From Arabidopsis thaliana (taxonomy: Eukaryota; Streptophyta; Magnoliopsida; Brassicales; Brassicaceae), in NCBI RefSeq assembly GCF_000001735.4, contig NC_003070.9, positions 1,426,001 through 1,490,000 on the forward strand: a stretch of DNA of 64,000 bases. Direction: 5' to 3'. The notes below the pieces were generated by a model. That model was given only the letters and a program-made list of their open reading frames with translations. It was not told where the DNA came from and did no database searches. Positions 39,623 through 51,666 of this stretch are shown here, piece after piece. Positions within the stretch are counted from its first letter, which is position 1. The number at the start of each line of letters is the position of its first letter. The translations under genes and the position numbers were made by a program.

Positions 39623-42600
39623 TATTATCACAGTGTACTCTCTATCTCTCTTGCGCTCTCTTGTTTTTCCTGGGGCTTGGAGATTGCTTGTTTTCATGTA
39701 TATATATTTCATTTTCAATAACTTCAAGGATCCAATTTTACTTACTCTGTAACCCCAAGTGGTTGTTAGTCTAGTAGTATTGTTCATTGGGTTACATCCA
39801 TTGATATTGGCCACATGTGGATACACACATAACAACTGAGACTTCAAGAACTTGTTCGGACTCTGAGTCAATCCAGAGTCTCTTGTGTTTTCCATTTTTT
39901 TGGATAACCAAGATGTTGGTTTTTGGTGATAGGTCCATAATCTCTTGTAGTCGTCACTAGTCATAACCAAAGCAAGTTAATTACCGATATTCGACCTTGT
40001 AACTTTGAGAACTCTTTTTTCTTTTCTGAATGGCTAACATTAAATCAAAGAATGGACAGTTTTTGTTCTTCTAGAAAATATATATTAAAAATTAAGTTAG
40101 GCTGTGTAATGTATGTATATAAGCATGACACACAACACAAGTGATTTGCTTGTTTTTGGGAAACCACTTAATTTGATTATTACAAGATTAGTAACTTATA
40201 AGCCACGCATTATATTATGTTTCTAAAACTAATTAGTTTCCCATCATTCTTTGTTTCTGATCCTCAAATCTCTTTTGTACGGTACCTCGAAAATTACAAC
40301 CGTATAACTACTCATAATTAAGGTGGTAATCAATACTTATTTTTATTTACACAATTGCGCTAGCTTAGTAATATAAACCACCAAATGAATTAGTGTGATT
40401 TGTGACGAGTATTTGGTTCCAACTTTTCTAAACAACACTTGTTAATAACTACTCACTCAGATACTTTAATATATATTTTTGTAAAAGATTAATATACATG
40501 TAATCATATGAAATGATTCGTTTGGGATTTCACTGGCTGGGGCGTATTATTTAATGGATAATTCACAACCTCAAATTATAGACTGACAATTTTTCGGCCA
40601 CGTAGGGTTTTGAGTGTAATCGATGACTGATGCTGTATTTGTAATGTAGTAACGTCCTATAACTGAAAATTCTGACAGAAAAACCACTTGTTGTGAACAG
40701 TTGGTTTTTTGTACAATGAATAGTTGTATGTACTACATTAACATTACTTTAAATCAATACATTTTCTATGCCAACCTCCAAAACTCCAACATAAAAGTTT
40801 AAGGGTACCATTAATCACGGTCGAGCCACATTGCCATAAATGGAATTGAATCATCTTCTTTTGTGCAAGTTCACATTTATATGTACGTAGCGCTAGCTAT
40901 GTTCCATCTATTTGTTTCTTTTAATAATATTTTCAAATCTGCTATTCGTCACTTGTCATGTTACAACGTACAGTAGTACTTAATTAAACTCAAATGCAAA
41001 TCCGTATTCAGACTTTATATATATGTCAAATGATCGATTAAGTAATTGTATCAAAAAAAATTGTGATTTTTTTCTGACAAAAGTGGTGTGGTGATTAAGT
41101 TTATCGTTTCTATTAATTATGTTGATTGTCGACCTTAATTGTTTCATAAGTCTGCAAATCAATAAACCAGTAGTAGTGGCCATTTATACTAACCGAAATA
41201 TAACAAAAGATTCATCTACTAAATTGCAGAAACATGCATGATTGAAATACATAGTTGTTCATTTTCACATATAGAAGAGAGAAGATATAAGTTACTTATG
41301 GCATACTCTTTGATATTGACATCTAAAGTTTGTACTTTGAAGCAACAAAAACGCTCTATTTTGCCTTTACCATGCGTAACAGACTTCGTCTTTAACTTAT
41401 ATTTGTTTATATATTTATTTCTGATTGACACAAATCAAACATGTGCTATTTCATAAAGTCATTTAAAGTTAGCTATTTGTTAGATATCTAATTAAGCACA
41501 ATGAAATGAAATACAAATACAAATGCGTATAATCAAACGCTGACGTAGAGGAAATGACTTTAACTATCGTAATAGTAGGTGTTGGTAAACAACGGTGAAC
41601 GAACTATAACTTGATAGTTACAAATGATATATTTAAAAGTAGATATCATAGTGTTTGTGATAAAACTTTTTTCAAAATGTAATTCAAACAATTTGAATTG
41701 AGTAGGTTGTTGCTTGAAGTAGGCGTTCCTCATTATACGAATCTTTTGCGTTTCTCTTTGTTTTCATGCCACGTGTTGTCTCTACCGCTCACACGCCACA
41801 AGAACATTCTTGAAAAGGCTTATCAAACAACTTTAAGAACATATTTCTATTCTACCCAACAGTAAGAAAAATAAAATATATCAGTTATTTGGTTTGACAT
41901 AGCTAGCGTCCAACTAATTAGAAATGATCAGTTTATTTACATTATCATCCAAGAAAATGCATTGATTCATAATGATTAATACAAATTTTCATTGGTTATT
42001 CATGGGTACTTTTCTTACCATTAATGCTAAAAAATAAAATAAAATTCACCAATGTACAATAAGTTTCTTAATTAGCACACTTTTTTGCGTTTGGTCATCT
42101 GTTTTATGTTTGGTTTTATAAGTATAGCATTACAATTATTATTTTAGCTTTAAAAACTTAAAATGTAAATTTTAAACACGTGAATGTGCAAGTTATTATG
42201 CATGTGGTTAATAATAAAGGGTACATGTGCGTATGAGCTGTGAATGTGCGTATATGGCAGTGGACAGCCGTAAATGTCTGACCAAAATCGTTTTCCTTAT
42301 CTTTTTACCCAACAGTACTACTACTGCCTTAGGTTAAAACTCATCTTGTCGGACGCTTCTTCTTACAAGTTTACGTCTTTTATATTCTAAAATTGTAACA
42401 ATATATTAAGTTTGAGAAATCTTTCTTATTAATTATTACTACGTCATTTTTATGTGTTAACTATTTTTGTCGAAGACTTTTTTATTCTTGATCAATTAGT
42501 CCGAAAATCACTACTAATTCGTAAACAAATTTTTATTATTAAATACCTCTCTGTTTTTCCTCATTTGAGAACGTGATATAAAATCAACATAATCGAATCT

Positions 42601-43078
42601 TCACAGTTCACACTAGTTTATCATTATAATAAGTGAGGGGATTACATTTTAGGTATTTAGAGAAAACGGGGAAAAGATACCAAAATATCTTAGAGACCCG
42701 TGGTTCTATATGTACATTTTAATTTTTAATTTGCTAAAGTCAGCCATGAATACTATAGTATACCTAGTCAGATTTGATGATGATGGTTGTTAAACCCACC
42801 GCTCCTCCTAGTCAAACATCTTCTACAATTTCCAAACACATTCAAAAAACGCAGAAAAAAAAAAAAAAAATGTGTATATGTGTTACAATTCTTAAAAGAA
42901 AATGTAAAGCCAGATAATTGTTACAAGAGATGTACAAAGCTCCAAGTGTGAAGAACATCAACATGAATATGATCCATGAAATCTACCAAATTTCCGTGCT
43001 TGCACTTTCCCATACATTTTTGTTTTTCACCTAACTCTTACGAACCTAAAATAAAATAAAATACAAAAAAAGGGAGAA
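39623..43078. other. Long AT-rich intergenic spacer
   Basis: About 3.5 kb. The first 120 bp look like the 3' UTR of the acidic repeat gene. The rest is AT-rich with no frame of recognisable similarity, no tRNA-like structure and no transposon ends I could pair. Small ORFs at 40980-41460 lie on both strands and show no family resemblance. Confidence 0.45.
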
Positions 43079-43124
43079 AGATTTGAGCACTTGTCGACAC
43101 ATCGTAGCATCCTACCTCTGCCGA

Positions 43125-43459
43125 CACGTGGCTCGAGACAAATACGGAACTCCCGGTCGGAACAGAAACAAATACTTATTTTGACTACCTGAAATTCGAC
43201 ACGTCATCACCTTCTAGACTCAAAAGAGTACAAAGGCCAATGAGACTCTACCATTCCTAACGAAGTGTCACGTCACTTCCTATCAAACCTTTCCTTAAAT
43301 ACGTTCACTGCCGCGTCACTCCTCTTTTTTGGTCACGTTTCCTATTTTTGTACTAATACTTCTTCTTCTCTCTACACATATTTTGTTGGTAATCACATCG
43401 AAGATTCGAAATTGGATCACATTTGGTAATCAACTTTTTTTTCCAAAGTCTCCACGTGT
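43125..43459 (+). promoter_or_regulatory. ACGT-element cluster (ABRE-like) upstream of MAPKKK18
   Basis: CACGTGGC at 43125-43132, ACACGTCA at about 43199-43206, TCACGTCA at about 43268-43275 and CCACGTGT at 43452-43459 (ACACGTGG on the other strand). These are ABRE/G-box and C/G-hybrid type sites bound by ABF/bZIP factors. They lie 220-555 bp upstream of the ATG of a kinase known to be strongly induced by abscisic acid. Their use is inferred. Confidence 0.65.
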
Positions 43460-43569
43460 ATGGACGATTACATACGTACACTTATTTATTTTCGCTTTGG
43501 TGGATAAACTCGATGTTACCAAAAGTATACACTATCTAATTACCGAACCAAAATTAATCTGAAACCCTT

Positions 43570-43582
43570 CTATATATATATA
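43570..43582 (+). promoter_or_regulatory. TATA box of MAPKKK18
   Basis: CTATATATATATAC lies about 100 bp upstream of the ATG at 43679, followed by a leader with poly-A and poly-T runs. Confidence 0.6.
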
Positions 43583-43678
43583 CTTTCTTTGCAATAACAG
43601 AGTGAAAGCAAACATTCAAAAAAAAAAAAAAACCATTTTTTTTTTCTTACTCAAATCTTTTTTAGTATCATTCTCCAA

Positions 43679-44698
43679 ATGAATTGGACTAGAGGAAAAA
43701 CTTTAGGCCGTGGCTCAACGGCCACCGTTTCCGCCGCCACTTGTCACGAATCCGGCGAAACACTCGCCGTAAAATCCGCCGAGTTTCACCGGTCGGAGTT
43801 CTTGCAAAGAGAAGCCAAGATTCTCTCCTCATTAAACTCTCCGTACGTCATCGGATACAGAGGATGCGAAATTACGAGAGAGCCCTTCCACAACAACGGA
43901 GAAGCTACGACTTACAGTCTTCTTATGGAGTACGCGCCGTACGGAACGTTGACCGACGTAGCGACCAAGAACGGCGGCTTCATTGACGAGGCTCGGGTCG
44001 TGAAGTACACGCGCCAGATACTTCTTGGGTTGGAGTACATTCATAACTCAAAGGGAATTGCGCATTGCGACATTAAGGGAAGCAACGTGTTGGTCGGAGA
44101 GAACGGAGAAGCCAAGATCGCTGATTTCGGGTGTGCGAAATGGGTTGAACCGGAAATAACCGAACCGGTTAGAGGAACGCCGGCGTTCATGGCTCCAGAA
44201 GCGGCGCGTGGAGAGAGACAAGGGAAAGAGAGTGATATATGGGCGGTGGGTTGTACGGTGATAGAGATGGTTACCGGGTCTCAGCCGTGGATTGGGGCGG
44301 ATTTTACCGACCCGGTTTCGGTTCTTTACCGGGTCGGATATTTAGGTGAGTTACCAGAGCTGCCTTGCTCGCTTACGGAACAAGCAAAGGATTTTTTAGG
44401 AAAGTGTTTGAAAAAAGAAGCGACGGAGAGATGGACAGCGAGTCAACTACTAAACCATCCGTTCTTGGTTAATAAAGAACCGGAATTGGTAACCGGTTTG
44501 GTTACGAACTCACCGACAAGTGTGACGGATCAAATGTTCTGGAGATCAGTGGAAGAGGAGGTGTCAGAGGACCGTTCAAGCTGGTGGGAATGTCACGAGG
44601 ATGAGAGAATTGGAGTGCTAAGCTGGATTGGTCATGTTGTGGTGGAGTCCACATGGGACTTGGACGGTGAGGATTGGATCACGGTTCGACGGAATTAG
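43679..44698 (+). CDS. MAPKKK18: MAP kinase kinase kinase 18 (MEKK class)
   Basis: Intronless, 339 aa, start MNWTRGKTLGRGSTATVSAA. The kinase domain covers about residues 3-257. The Gly-rich loop is GRGSTATV (10-17), with Lys32 in LAVKS, the C-helix Glu45, and catalytic loop HCDIKGSNV with Asp131. DFG is at 149-151 and the activation segment ends GTPAFMAPEAA. HCD rather than HRD is typical of this plant MEKK group. A C-terminal tail of about 80 residues has the Trp-rich blocks MFWRSVEEE and RSSWWECHEDE. Known biology: an ABA-induced cytosolic/nuclear kinase acting through MKK3 on group C MAPKs, affecting stomata, drought response and senescence. The ACGT-rich promoter agrees with this. Confidence 0.96.
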   Translation: MNWTRGKTLGRGSTATVSAATCHESGETLAVKSAEFHRSEFLQREAKILSSLNSPYVIGYRGCEITREPFHNNGEATTYSLLMEYAPYGTLTDVATKNGGFIDEARVVKYTRQILLGLEYIHNSKGIAHCDIKGSNVLVGENGEAKIADFGCAKWVEPEITEPVRGTPAFMAPEAARGERQGKESDIWAVGCTVIEMVTGSQPWIGADFTDPVSVLYRVGYLGELPELPCSLTEQAKDFLGKCLKKEATERWTASQLLNHPFLVNKEPELVTGLVTNSPTSVTDQMFWRSVEEEVSEDRSSWWECHEDERIGVLSWIGHVVVESTWDLDGEDWITVRRN

Positions 44699-45623
44699 TC
44701 GGTTCACATGAAGGAGCGTTGATTATTCGATTCAATTAGTGAAGATATTGTTTTAGTTTAGTAGAAGTTGAGGTTTAGAGATTTTCATGTACATTTCCTA
44801 ATTCATCATTTTTTATCCCCACAAATCCAATTTTTGTTATTCATTGATTATATGTTATAATATGAGTCATGATTGATTATCTAAAAACAACAATTTAGTT
44901 AAAACAATTGTGAATTGGACTTTGATTTCTTAATCTAATAGAACAAATGGACAAGAGCCATTGAACCAAGTATTGCTAGAATTTGCACCAATTATCTTGA
45001 ACACACTAGTTAGTTCAGTTGCATGAAGTTAGAGGTAGTCAAGTTAGGTAAAAGATTGACAATTATGATAAAACATACTAAAGATGGTTTTTTGTGGGAG
45101 TGTAATGATTTTAACTTGTGGGGAAAGTGAGAAATGAAGGCAACAAAAAGGTGCCGAATTTGTTTGTTGGTTGGTTAATTGGTCATTTTGAGGGTTTAGG
45201 CAAACTAAAAGATTCGAAAGGAATCTTTTGGTAAGGATTCGCATTTCCATTTAGTTTTTTTTTTGGGTAATTTGGTACGCTTCGGTTAGGCCATGTTGAT
45301 GAGTCATTCATTATGCCTTTGCTTCCACACAAATCTCTAATTATCATATGGTAAATAATTTTAAAGGACAAAAGGTTAAGACCTACCTTGTTACTACTTA
45401 ACCTCAATTCATCTTCCCCTTAATCTATTATTCACAATAATCATCAAGAAACACTTTCTTACAAGGAAGTACCAAATCATAGATGTGTCATCATCATCAA
45501 AAAATCTCTGAATGTAAGAAGTTAAAAACGGGCTTAAGTAACACATACCATTACCACCATACTACTACACCGAGACCAGATCTTCATGGTCATACAAAAG
45601 CGTTTTCATCTGTTAGAAAAAAG
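44699..45623. other. Convergent 3' flanks
   Basis: About 920 bp between MAPKKK18 (+) and the helicase (-), containing both 3' UTRs and AT-rich DNA. No independent gene seen; ORFs at 45044-45407 and 45483-45764 show no family match. Confidence 0.45.
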
Positions 45624-48600
45624 TTATGTTGTAAACAAGAACCTCATATCTTCCTCGGTCAGCTTTCCTATAGCCTCCTGAGAGCCACCAACCGTCCTGT
45701 AATGAACAAAAATGTGTTTATAATAACCTTCAATAGTAGTTTTAAGGTTCGGAAAAGAAGTTGAGAATGTTTTACTTACCCTTCAAACACAAGTTCCTTC
45801 TTCTTCTGAAGCCTTAAAATCCTTTCCTCCACTGTGTTCTCTATTATGAATCTCACAACCCTGTAATTCCACAAATCAGACATGTATTGACACATTGTTT
45901 TTACCCACCAACAATACAGAGATTGAAGGAGAGAACTAAAGTCTAACCTGATTGGCTTGTACTGTCCGATCCTATGAATTCTGTCTTGTGCTTGCCTCTC
46001 AACCGCTGGGTTCCACCACGGGTCCATCATAAAAACCTAATAGAATTTTTCCACAAACAACCAATGTGAGAACATGTTTGAATACACATACATCACTCTC
46101 CAGACCAGAGTTGCTAACTAAACACTTACATGTGAAGCAACAGTTAAATTAAGAGCAACCCCTCCGGCTTTCAAGCTCATTAAGAAAACTCTGCAATCTG
46201 GGTCTTCTTTGAATTTGTTGATGGCAGTATCTCTAGCTGCCATGGTCATGCTTCCCACCAGTTGAACACAACTAACCCCACACTGTGTTGTAAACAAAAG
46301 TCATTTTCTGCTCGTCTCATTCTGATAAAAACCAAAACTAGTAGTGTTCTAGTGAGTTTCTCCTGAAATTACCTTCCCAAGGGTATAATTTATAAGGTCC
46401 AAAAATGATGTGAACTGGCTGAAAACTATTGCTTTGGCAGACCCATCTCTTTCAACCATGAACCTAATTTCTTCTCTCTGCATACAAAAATCATCACAAA
46501 CTGGTTAGAGAAAGGAAGGAAAAGACTCAAAACTACAAAGAAACTTTAAGAGGTACTATTTGGGGGGGGAGACAGAGGCTGTAGATATTAAAGAGCACAT
46601 ACCAAAGCCTCAATCTTTGTACTTGTCTGAAAATCATCAAGCTTTATACGATTTAAAATGCTTGAGGCTCTAAATCCTTTAAGTGTTGTCTTGCTCGCCT
46701 TATGCTCTGTGTCAGCTTTGGTAGTCCAATCCACAGTCAGTAGTTTCGAGCATGTCGGGCAGGTGACTTTTCCCAGGGACGCGGAGAAACCAATCAAACA
46801 AGCTTTACAGAACACATGTGCACAAGAAGTCACCTTCAAAGTAAAAGAACCAGAGAAGAATATTAAAGGGAAAAGTAAGTCCAACAATAGTAATCTGACG
46901 ATTCTTAAACAGTGTCAAATGAAAGCAGCTGTTTCCAGAAGATACAGTTACTGAGAAACAAGAGTCAAGATATTACGAAATAGCAATAGATTGACTTAAA
47001 ATACTTACAACGTAGTCCTCGGCCGGATCGTGGCAGAGACCACATTCTTGCTCACTTTTGTTCTCATCAACCAAGTTAGCATTAGCGCCACTAGAATTGG
47101 AATACACCACAAGGTATGGATGATCAACGGCCTGGAACAAATTGCAGAGCAAATAAATCACAAACCAATATATCTATATCGTCAAAAAAGTGCATTGGCT
47201 GGTTAGTTGAACCAAAAAAACTGTAGATGCCACTCACCTGTCTCAGGCGGGTGAGAAGATCAAATATATGTGCATAGTTATTCATTAATGTCCCAGCCTC
47301 AATATACCTGCACACAAAAATGTACATAGCATAGTCGACAATAAAATTCTGTTACGCAAACCAGTGGAAATCCATCTAGTAGAAGTAACTTACGTATTAA
47401 ATTCCGCCTGGCTGTTTTTGTATAGTGATTCATAGTAATCAAACTCCTTTACATCTAGTGTATCCCGCCTCAAAGTGATCTACAAGAAGTCAAATTAAAA
47501 AGTTGAGGTAAAGCTTTGTTTAGCGATTCTTATTAATCAGCCCCATTTATATCTAGAGTATCACGCCTTAAAGAAATCTGTAAGAAGCTAAATTTATAGG
47601 TAGAGATGAAACTCAGAAGCAACTATACCAAACTTCATTTACATCAAACAAAGGAGAGAAAGGAACATACAATTCTAGGAGGAAGAGCAAGATCAGCTGC
47701 CCGGCCCAATTTAGTACGTCTTAAAAGGATGTCCTTCAGAACTTTGTGTTTAAGCAATATCATGGCTCTTTTTCCCAGTCCAAAGCTTCCATATACTGTT
47801 ATTGGCTTGGCCACATACTAACAAGAATAGGAAAACAAAAAACCAGAAGGAAAAGATATAAAATGGTAATCCTGCTTTAAAAAATTTGGTGATATAAAAA
47901 AAGTGTCACCCCAAAGTTACCTTGTTCCACCAACAGAAATGTCGAACTGCATTATGAGGACAGTGAGGGCAGCTTTGATGAGCACTGCAAACACCACCAG
48001 AGAAAACAGAACCGCATAAATTGTTATTAACTATTAAACAAAACTATGAGAAATACGAAAAATGACTGGAAAATTAAGTGTGATAAAAATTTACACGTAA
48101 TCAAGAATTCTACAGTCACAATCCTTGCAAAAGTAATACGAGTATGGGCGAATTTGCAAGAAGCGGATCTGGGGAAAAAAAAATATGCACATCAGCCATG
48201 TCGATAGTAATGTTCAAGTGCTATATACAAAATTCAGGAAAAGTTAACAAACCAGTGAGTAAAGCTCTCCAACACGATTTTGGAGAGGAGTGCCACTCAA
48301 AGCCCATCTATAGGTAGCCTCCAAAGCAAAAACAGCTCTTGCAGTATTGCTACGTCTTTCTTTGATGTAATGAGCCTGGTATGAAGAAATGTAAATTGAG
48401 CTCTAGTAATCAATGTCAGATCCATAAATCTAGTCTCCCAAAACAATATGAAAGAAAAGACGCCCTTAAAGTTATTCTATGGTTGGTGACAATAAGTTTA
48501 CTATGGTTTCCTATGTGTATCTCACATGCTTGAATTTCAACGAAAATTGTGAAAAAGGTTAACACCAACAACAGACAGTAAGTTTTGGTTCTGACCTCAT

Positions 48601-50067
48601 CCAAGATGATCCGATTCCACTTAACAGAGTGCAAAAGAGACTTCTCTTTGTCATCTGAACCTAACTGATCTTTTTCTACTGTTTGTTTGGTCTTCTTCTT
48701 AGATTTCTTTAATTTCTTATCCTCTCCTGCATCAGCCTCCTTGCCTTGCTGTGAGGATGAATCTGAAGTCTTCTTCCTTTTCTGCTTAGATTGTTTTGCC
48801 GTTTTGACAGCCGAAGGTCCACAAAAATATCGCAGGTGGATCACAAGCTTCTTCGGGTAAAATGACTTGCTGCAATATGCACATTGCACCTTCGACGGCA
48901 TTATGTTTCTCCTATATTCACTCTCAACAGTGGAATATGTTGTCAAAACAAAGTCGTAGTTCATAAACTCTTTAATATTCTTCGCTCTCTTTGCCCCATG
49001 GTATACAAGGACCTTAGTGCTTCCCGGGGATGTAAACCGAGCAATCTCATTTAACCACTGAGAAACAGCAACAAGAGGACAAAGAACCAGAGTACAACCC
49101 GCAGCTTCCCCAAACTGTGCCCTGTCAACTTCTCGTCTGGCAAGAACAAGAGAGATGGCTTGTATTGTTTTTCCCATTCCCATCTCATCCGCGAGAATCC
49201 CTCCTGCAACAGATTGTTCCTGTTTTGTTGCCCAGGCCAAAAATTCCTTTTGGTACCTTAATAGCGGCATAATCAAATCTGAAGGCGGCTCAGCAGTTTC
49301 AGCAATCACAGCATTGTGCTGATCTAAATCAACATCCTCTGACATATGTTCATCAATCCAGCTATTCTGCTCTTTTTCCCAAGTCTCCCACAATAGCACT
49401 ACTTTCTCTTTGCGTGCATCAGGTTTTTTCCTTTTCTTGCTTGCTCTTGGTAGGTTTACAATTGCCAAAACAGGTACAGGATTTGGTAAATCATCATTAG
49501 CAACAACCTCCTCTAACTCCTCCTCCTCCTCCTCGTCACCTATGTTCAAATACGAATCGTGAGAAAGTCAGAGCTTAACCCAAAGAGAATCAACTTTAAA
49601 ACAGACACCTTTAGTGACGAATCATAATACCTTGAAATTCAGAGCCGATTGAATCGTCATCTGAAGATATAGCATAAGGTTCTTCATCAGGGTTGATACC
49701 AGTTCCTTCCTCGAGATCCACAACTACTTGAGAAGAAGAAAAGATTATAAATTAATCTCTCGACCGTATCTAAGGCCCTAAAGTTTCAATTTCTACCCTC
49801 ACAAAGACATCAGGGCACAATACCAAAACTATATCATCAAATTAACAGAGATCATCAGAGCACAATACCCAAAAAAATCAATTAATAGAGTTCAGATCGC
49901 ACTGAAACAGAGACACTAACAAGTTCACTATGATCCGCAATTTCTCGGGTACAATGGGACGATTAGGGATCAAACCCAAAATCAACAGCGAGAAATCACG
50001 AAAGGGTCGTGTGAAGATTACCTTCAGTCGATGGACGAATCGCCTTATTGCGGGACCGAAGCTCCAT
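45624..50067 (-). CDS. RAD16-like SNF2 helicase with RING finger and inserted zinc finger
   Basis: Many exons. The first is 50022-50067 ([16 protein letters not shown]), then [19 protein letters not shown], then a large exon (about 48597-49539). It has an acidic N-terminus, SNF2 motif [19 protein letters not shown], and [17 protein letters not shown] (Ia). A Cys/His insert [21 protein letters not shown] (C-x2-C-x11-H-x4-C) and a Lys-rich stretch precede KWNRIILDE (DExx box). The RING finger (about 46600-46880) reads [10 protein letters not shown] ... VTCPTC and sits before the helicase C domain. That domain holds [19 protein letters not shown] and GQYKPIRVVRFI across exons. The last exon encodes [19 protein letters not shown] and ends at 45624. 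Yeast Rad16 and its kin act in global-genome nucleotide excision repair, with E3 ligase activity through the RING. It matches At1g05120. Confidence 0.92.
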
Positions 50068-50477
50068 CTCTGTCCTAATTCGCAAAATTGAGGATAATTG
50101 GAAAATTTTAAGTTTAGGGTTACTATGTTCTATAAAGTGGTCGGTTCTATTTTTCCATTTTTTGTTGATTGTCCAGAACGGCGGGAAACACGACATTATA
50201 CAGACGTGTCAACTAACCTATCGGTTCGATTAGCAAATTGTGACTGCAGCAATCTAACCAAAAGATCTTGTATCAAATTAAATTGGAGAAGCAATGCTAA
50301 ATGGAAAATTAACTTAGGTATCGTATATTATAGACATTATGTGAAACCGATACATGTGTAATGTGAGACGCAAAATCACAATCTCTACATAACTACCAAA
50401 ACTTTTAGTAGATACTGTATTATAATAATGGCTTAATTAATGATGGAAACTATAGCTTTATGATCTATTTGACTTTA
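50068..50477. other. Helicase promoter region
   Basis: About 400 bp of leader and upstream sequence of the helicase gene. No separate feature. Confidence 0.4.
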
Positions 50478-50715
50478 TCCTTCTGTCCGATAAAGATAAA
50501 TTTTCTAGGAAAAATATTTGTCCCACAAAGATAGAAGTTTTATATTTCCAATGCAAATTTTAAAACTGTTTTCCCGTTTTACCCTTACTAAATAATTAGA
50601 TAAATATTTATTATTGTTTTTAAAGTATATTAAGAGGTTAAAATTGTCTTTATACAATATTTCTTAAAGAATGTGAAATTTCTAAAAATTTCATCTTAGT
50701 GGGACGGAGGGAGTA
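50476..50715. mobile_element. Stowaway-type (Tc1/mariner) MITE, about 236 bp
   Basis: TA at 50476-50477 and TA at 50714-50715 flank the element. The left end reads TCCTTCTGTCCGATAAAGAT. The reverse complement of the right end reads CTCCCTCCGTCCCACTAAG. CTCCCTCCGT(C) with a TA duplication is the classic Stowaway terminal repeat. Left and right inverted repeats continue for about 30 bp (AAATTTTCTAG versus AAATTTTTAGA). It is AT-rich, non-coding, and the left end has decayed. Confidence 0.78.
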
Positions 50716-51098
50716 TATGGTATATTTCAAAGAAAAAAAAAACTTAAAATACCATATAGTTTCGATCATTAAACTAAAAACTGAAAAAAAGAAAAAAAAA
50801 TGAAATAGACATTGGTGCGTAGATAGAAAAGCACTATAACATGCATGTTGAGTTTAGAGTCTTTAGACATTTAGATGACGGCTTTATCGACGTCAGTCTC
50901 CTTCATCATTGGCAAAATTTCGAATGTTCCATGAGTCCATGACGAGATTTGGTTGTTGTTCTATTTAAAGGTCGGAAGTGACCGTGACCATGAGATGTTA
51001 TTTCATGTGTTTGTTAAGGTTCTTAAGGATTAGGCAAGTTTCAAGAATCAATATTGAAAGTAGACACAAGCGGTTGACACAAAATGACGATAGCTATA

Positions 51099-51195
51099 GC
51101 AAAATCATTGTAGAAAGTTATTGTTTATGCAAAATCCATTGTAGAAAGTTATTGTTTATGCAAAATCATTGTAGAAAGTTATTGTTTATGCAAAC
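51099..51195 (+). repeat. Short tandem repeat, about 31 bp x3
   Basis: The unit ATTGTAGAAAGTTATTGTTT with GCAAAATC before it occurs three times in a row. The second copy has one extra base (CAAAATCCATT), so the frame it suggests is not conserved. Non-coding. Confidence 0.85.
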
Positions 51196-51666
51196 TCAAA
51201 TTTTAAATAAGTCAACGTAGCCAATACAGCAATAAAAGCTAAAACTATTATTATGTTGCTTTCGTAGAGAAATATCTGACGATAGGACCTCAAAACTGAA
51301 ATATGGGTCGTACATATGTTACACAAGTTAATTCAATTGAAATTTGTATTTTGCAAAAAGAAAGATATATTGTTGAAACAATGTTGGTTATGTGTTCCTC
51401 TTAGAAAACTGACTAGATGTCTTCAGAGAAAAAGAAAGAAAACGGATTAAGTCCAAAATTAAGATCAATCCGTATTCAATATTTTCTTATTAGATTTTTT
51501 TTTTTTGAAAACATTCTTACACAAAAATAGAAGAAATCACATCTTGAAGTGAAAAATGTATCATACATATTTTTTTGTTTAGTCTTGAAACAATACAAGA
51601 GAAATAGAATGACAAGAAGTAGTATTGTCAAGACACTAAACGTGAGATTGGTAATAAGAGCTTTGA
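51196..51666. other. Spacer downstream of the glycine-rich gene
   Basis: AT-rich DNA including the 3' UTR of the glycine-rich gene on the minus strand. Nothing else seen. Confidence 0.4.
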
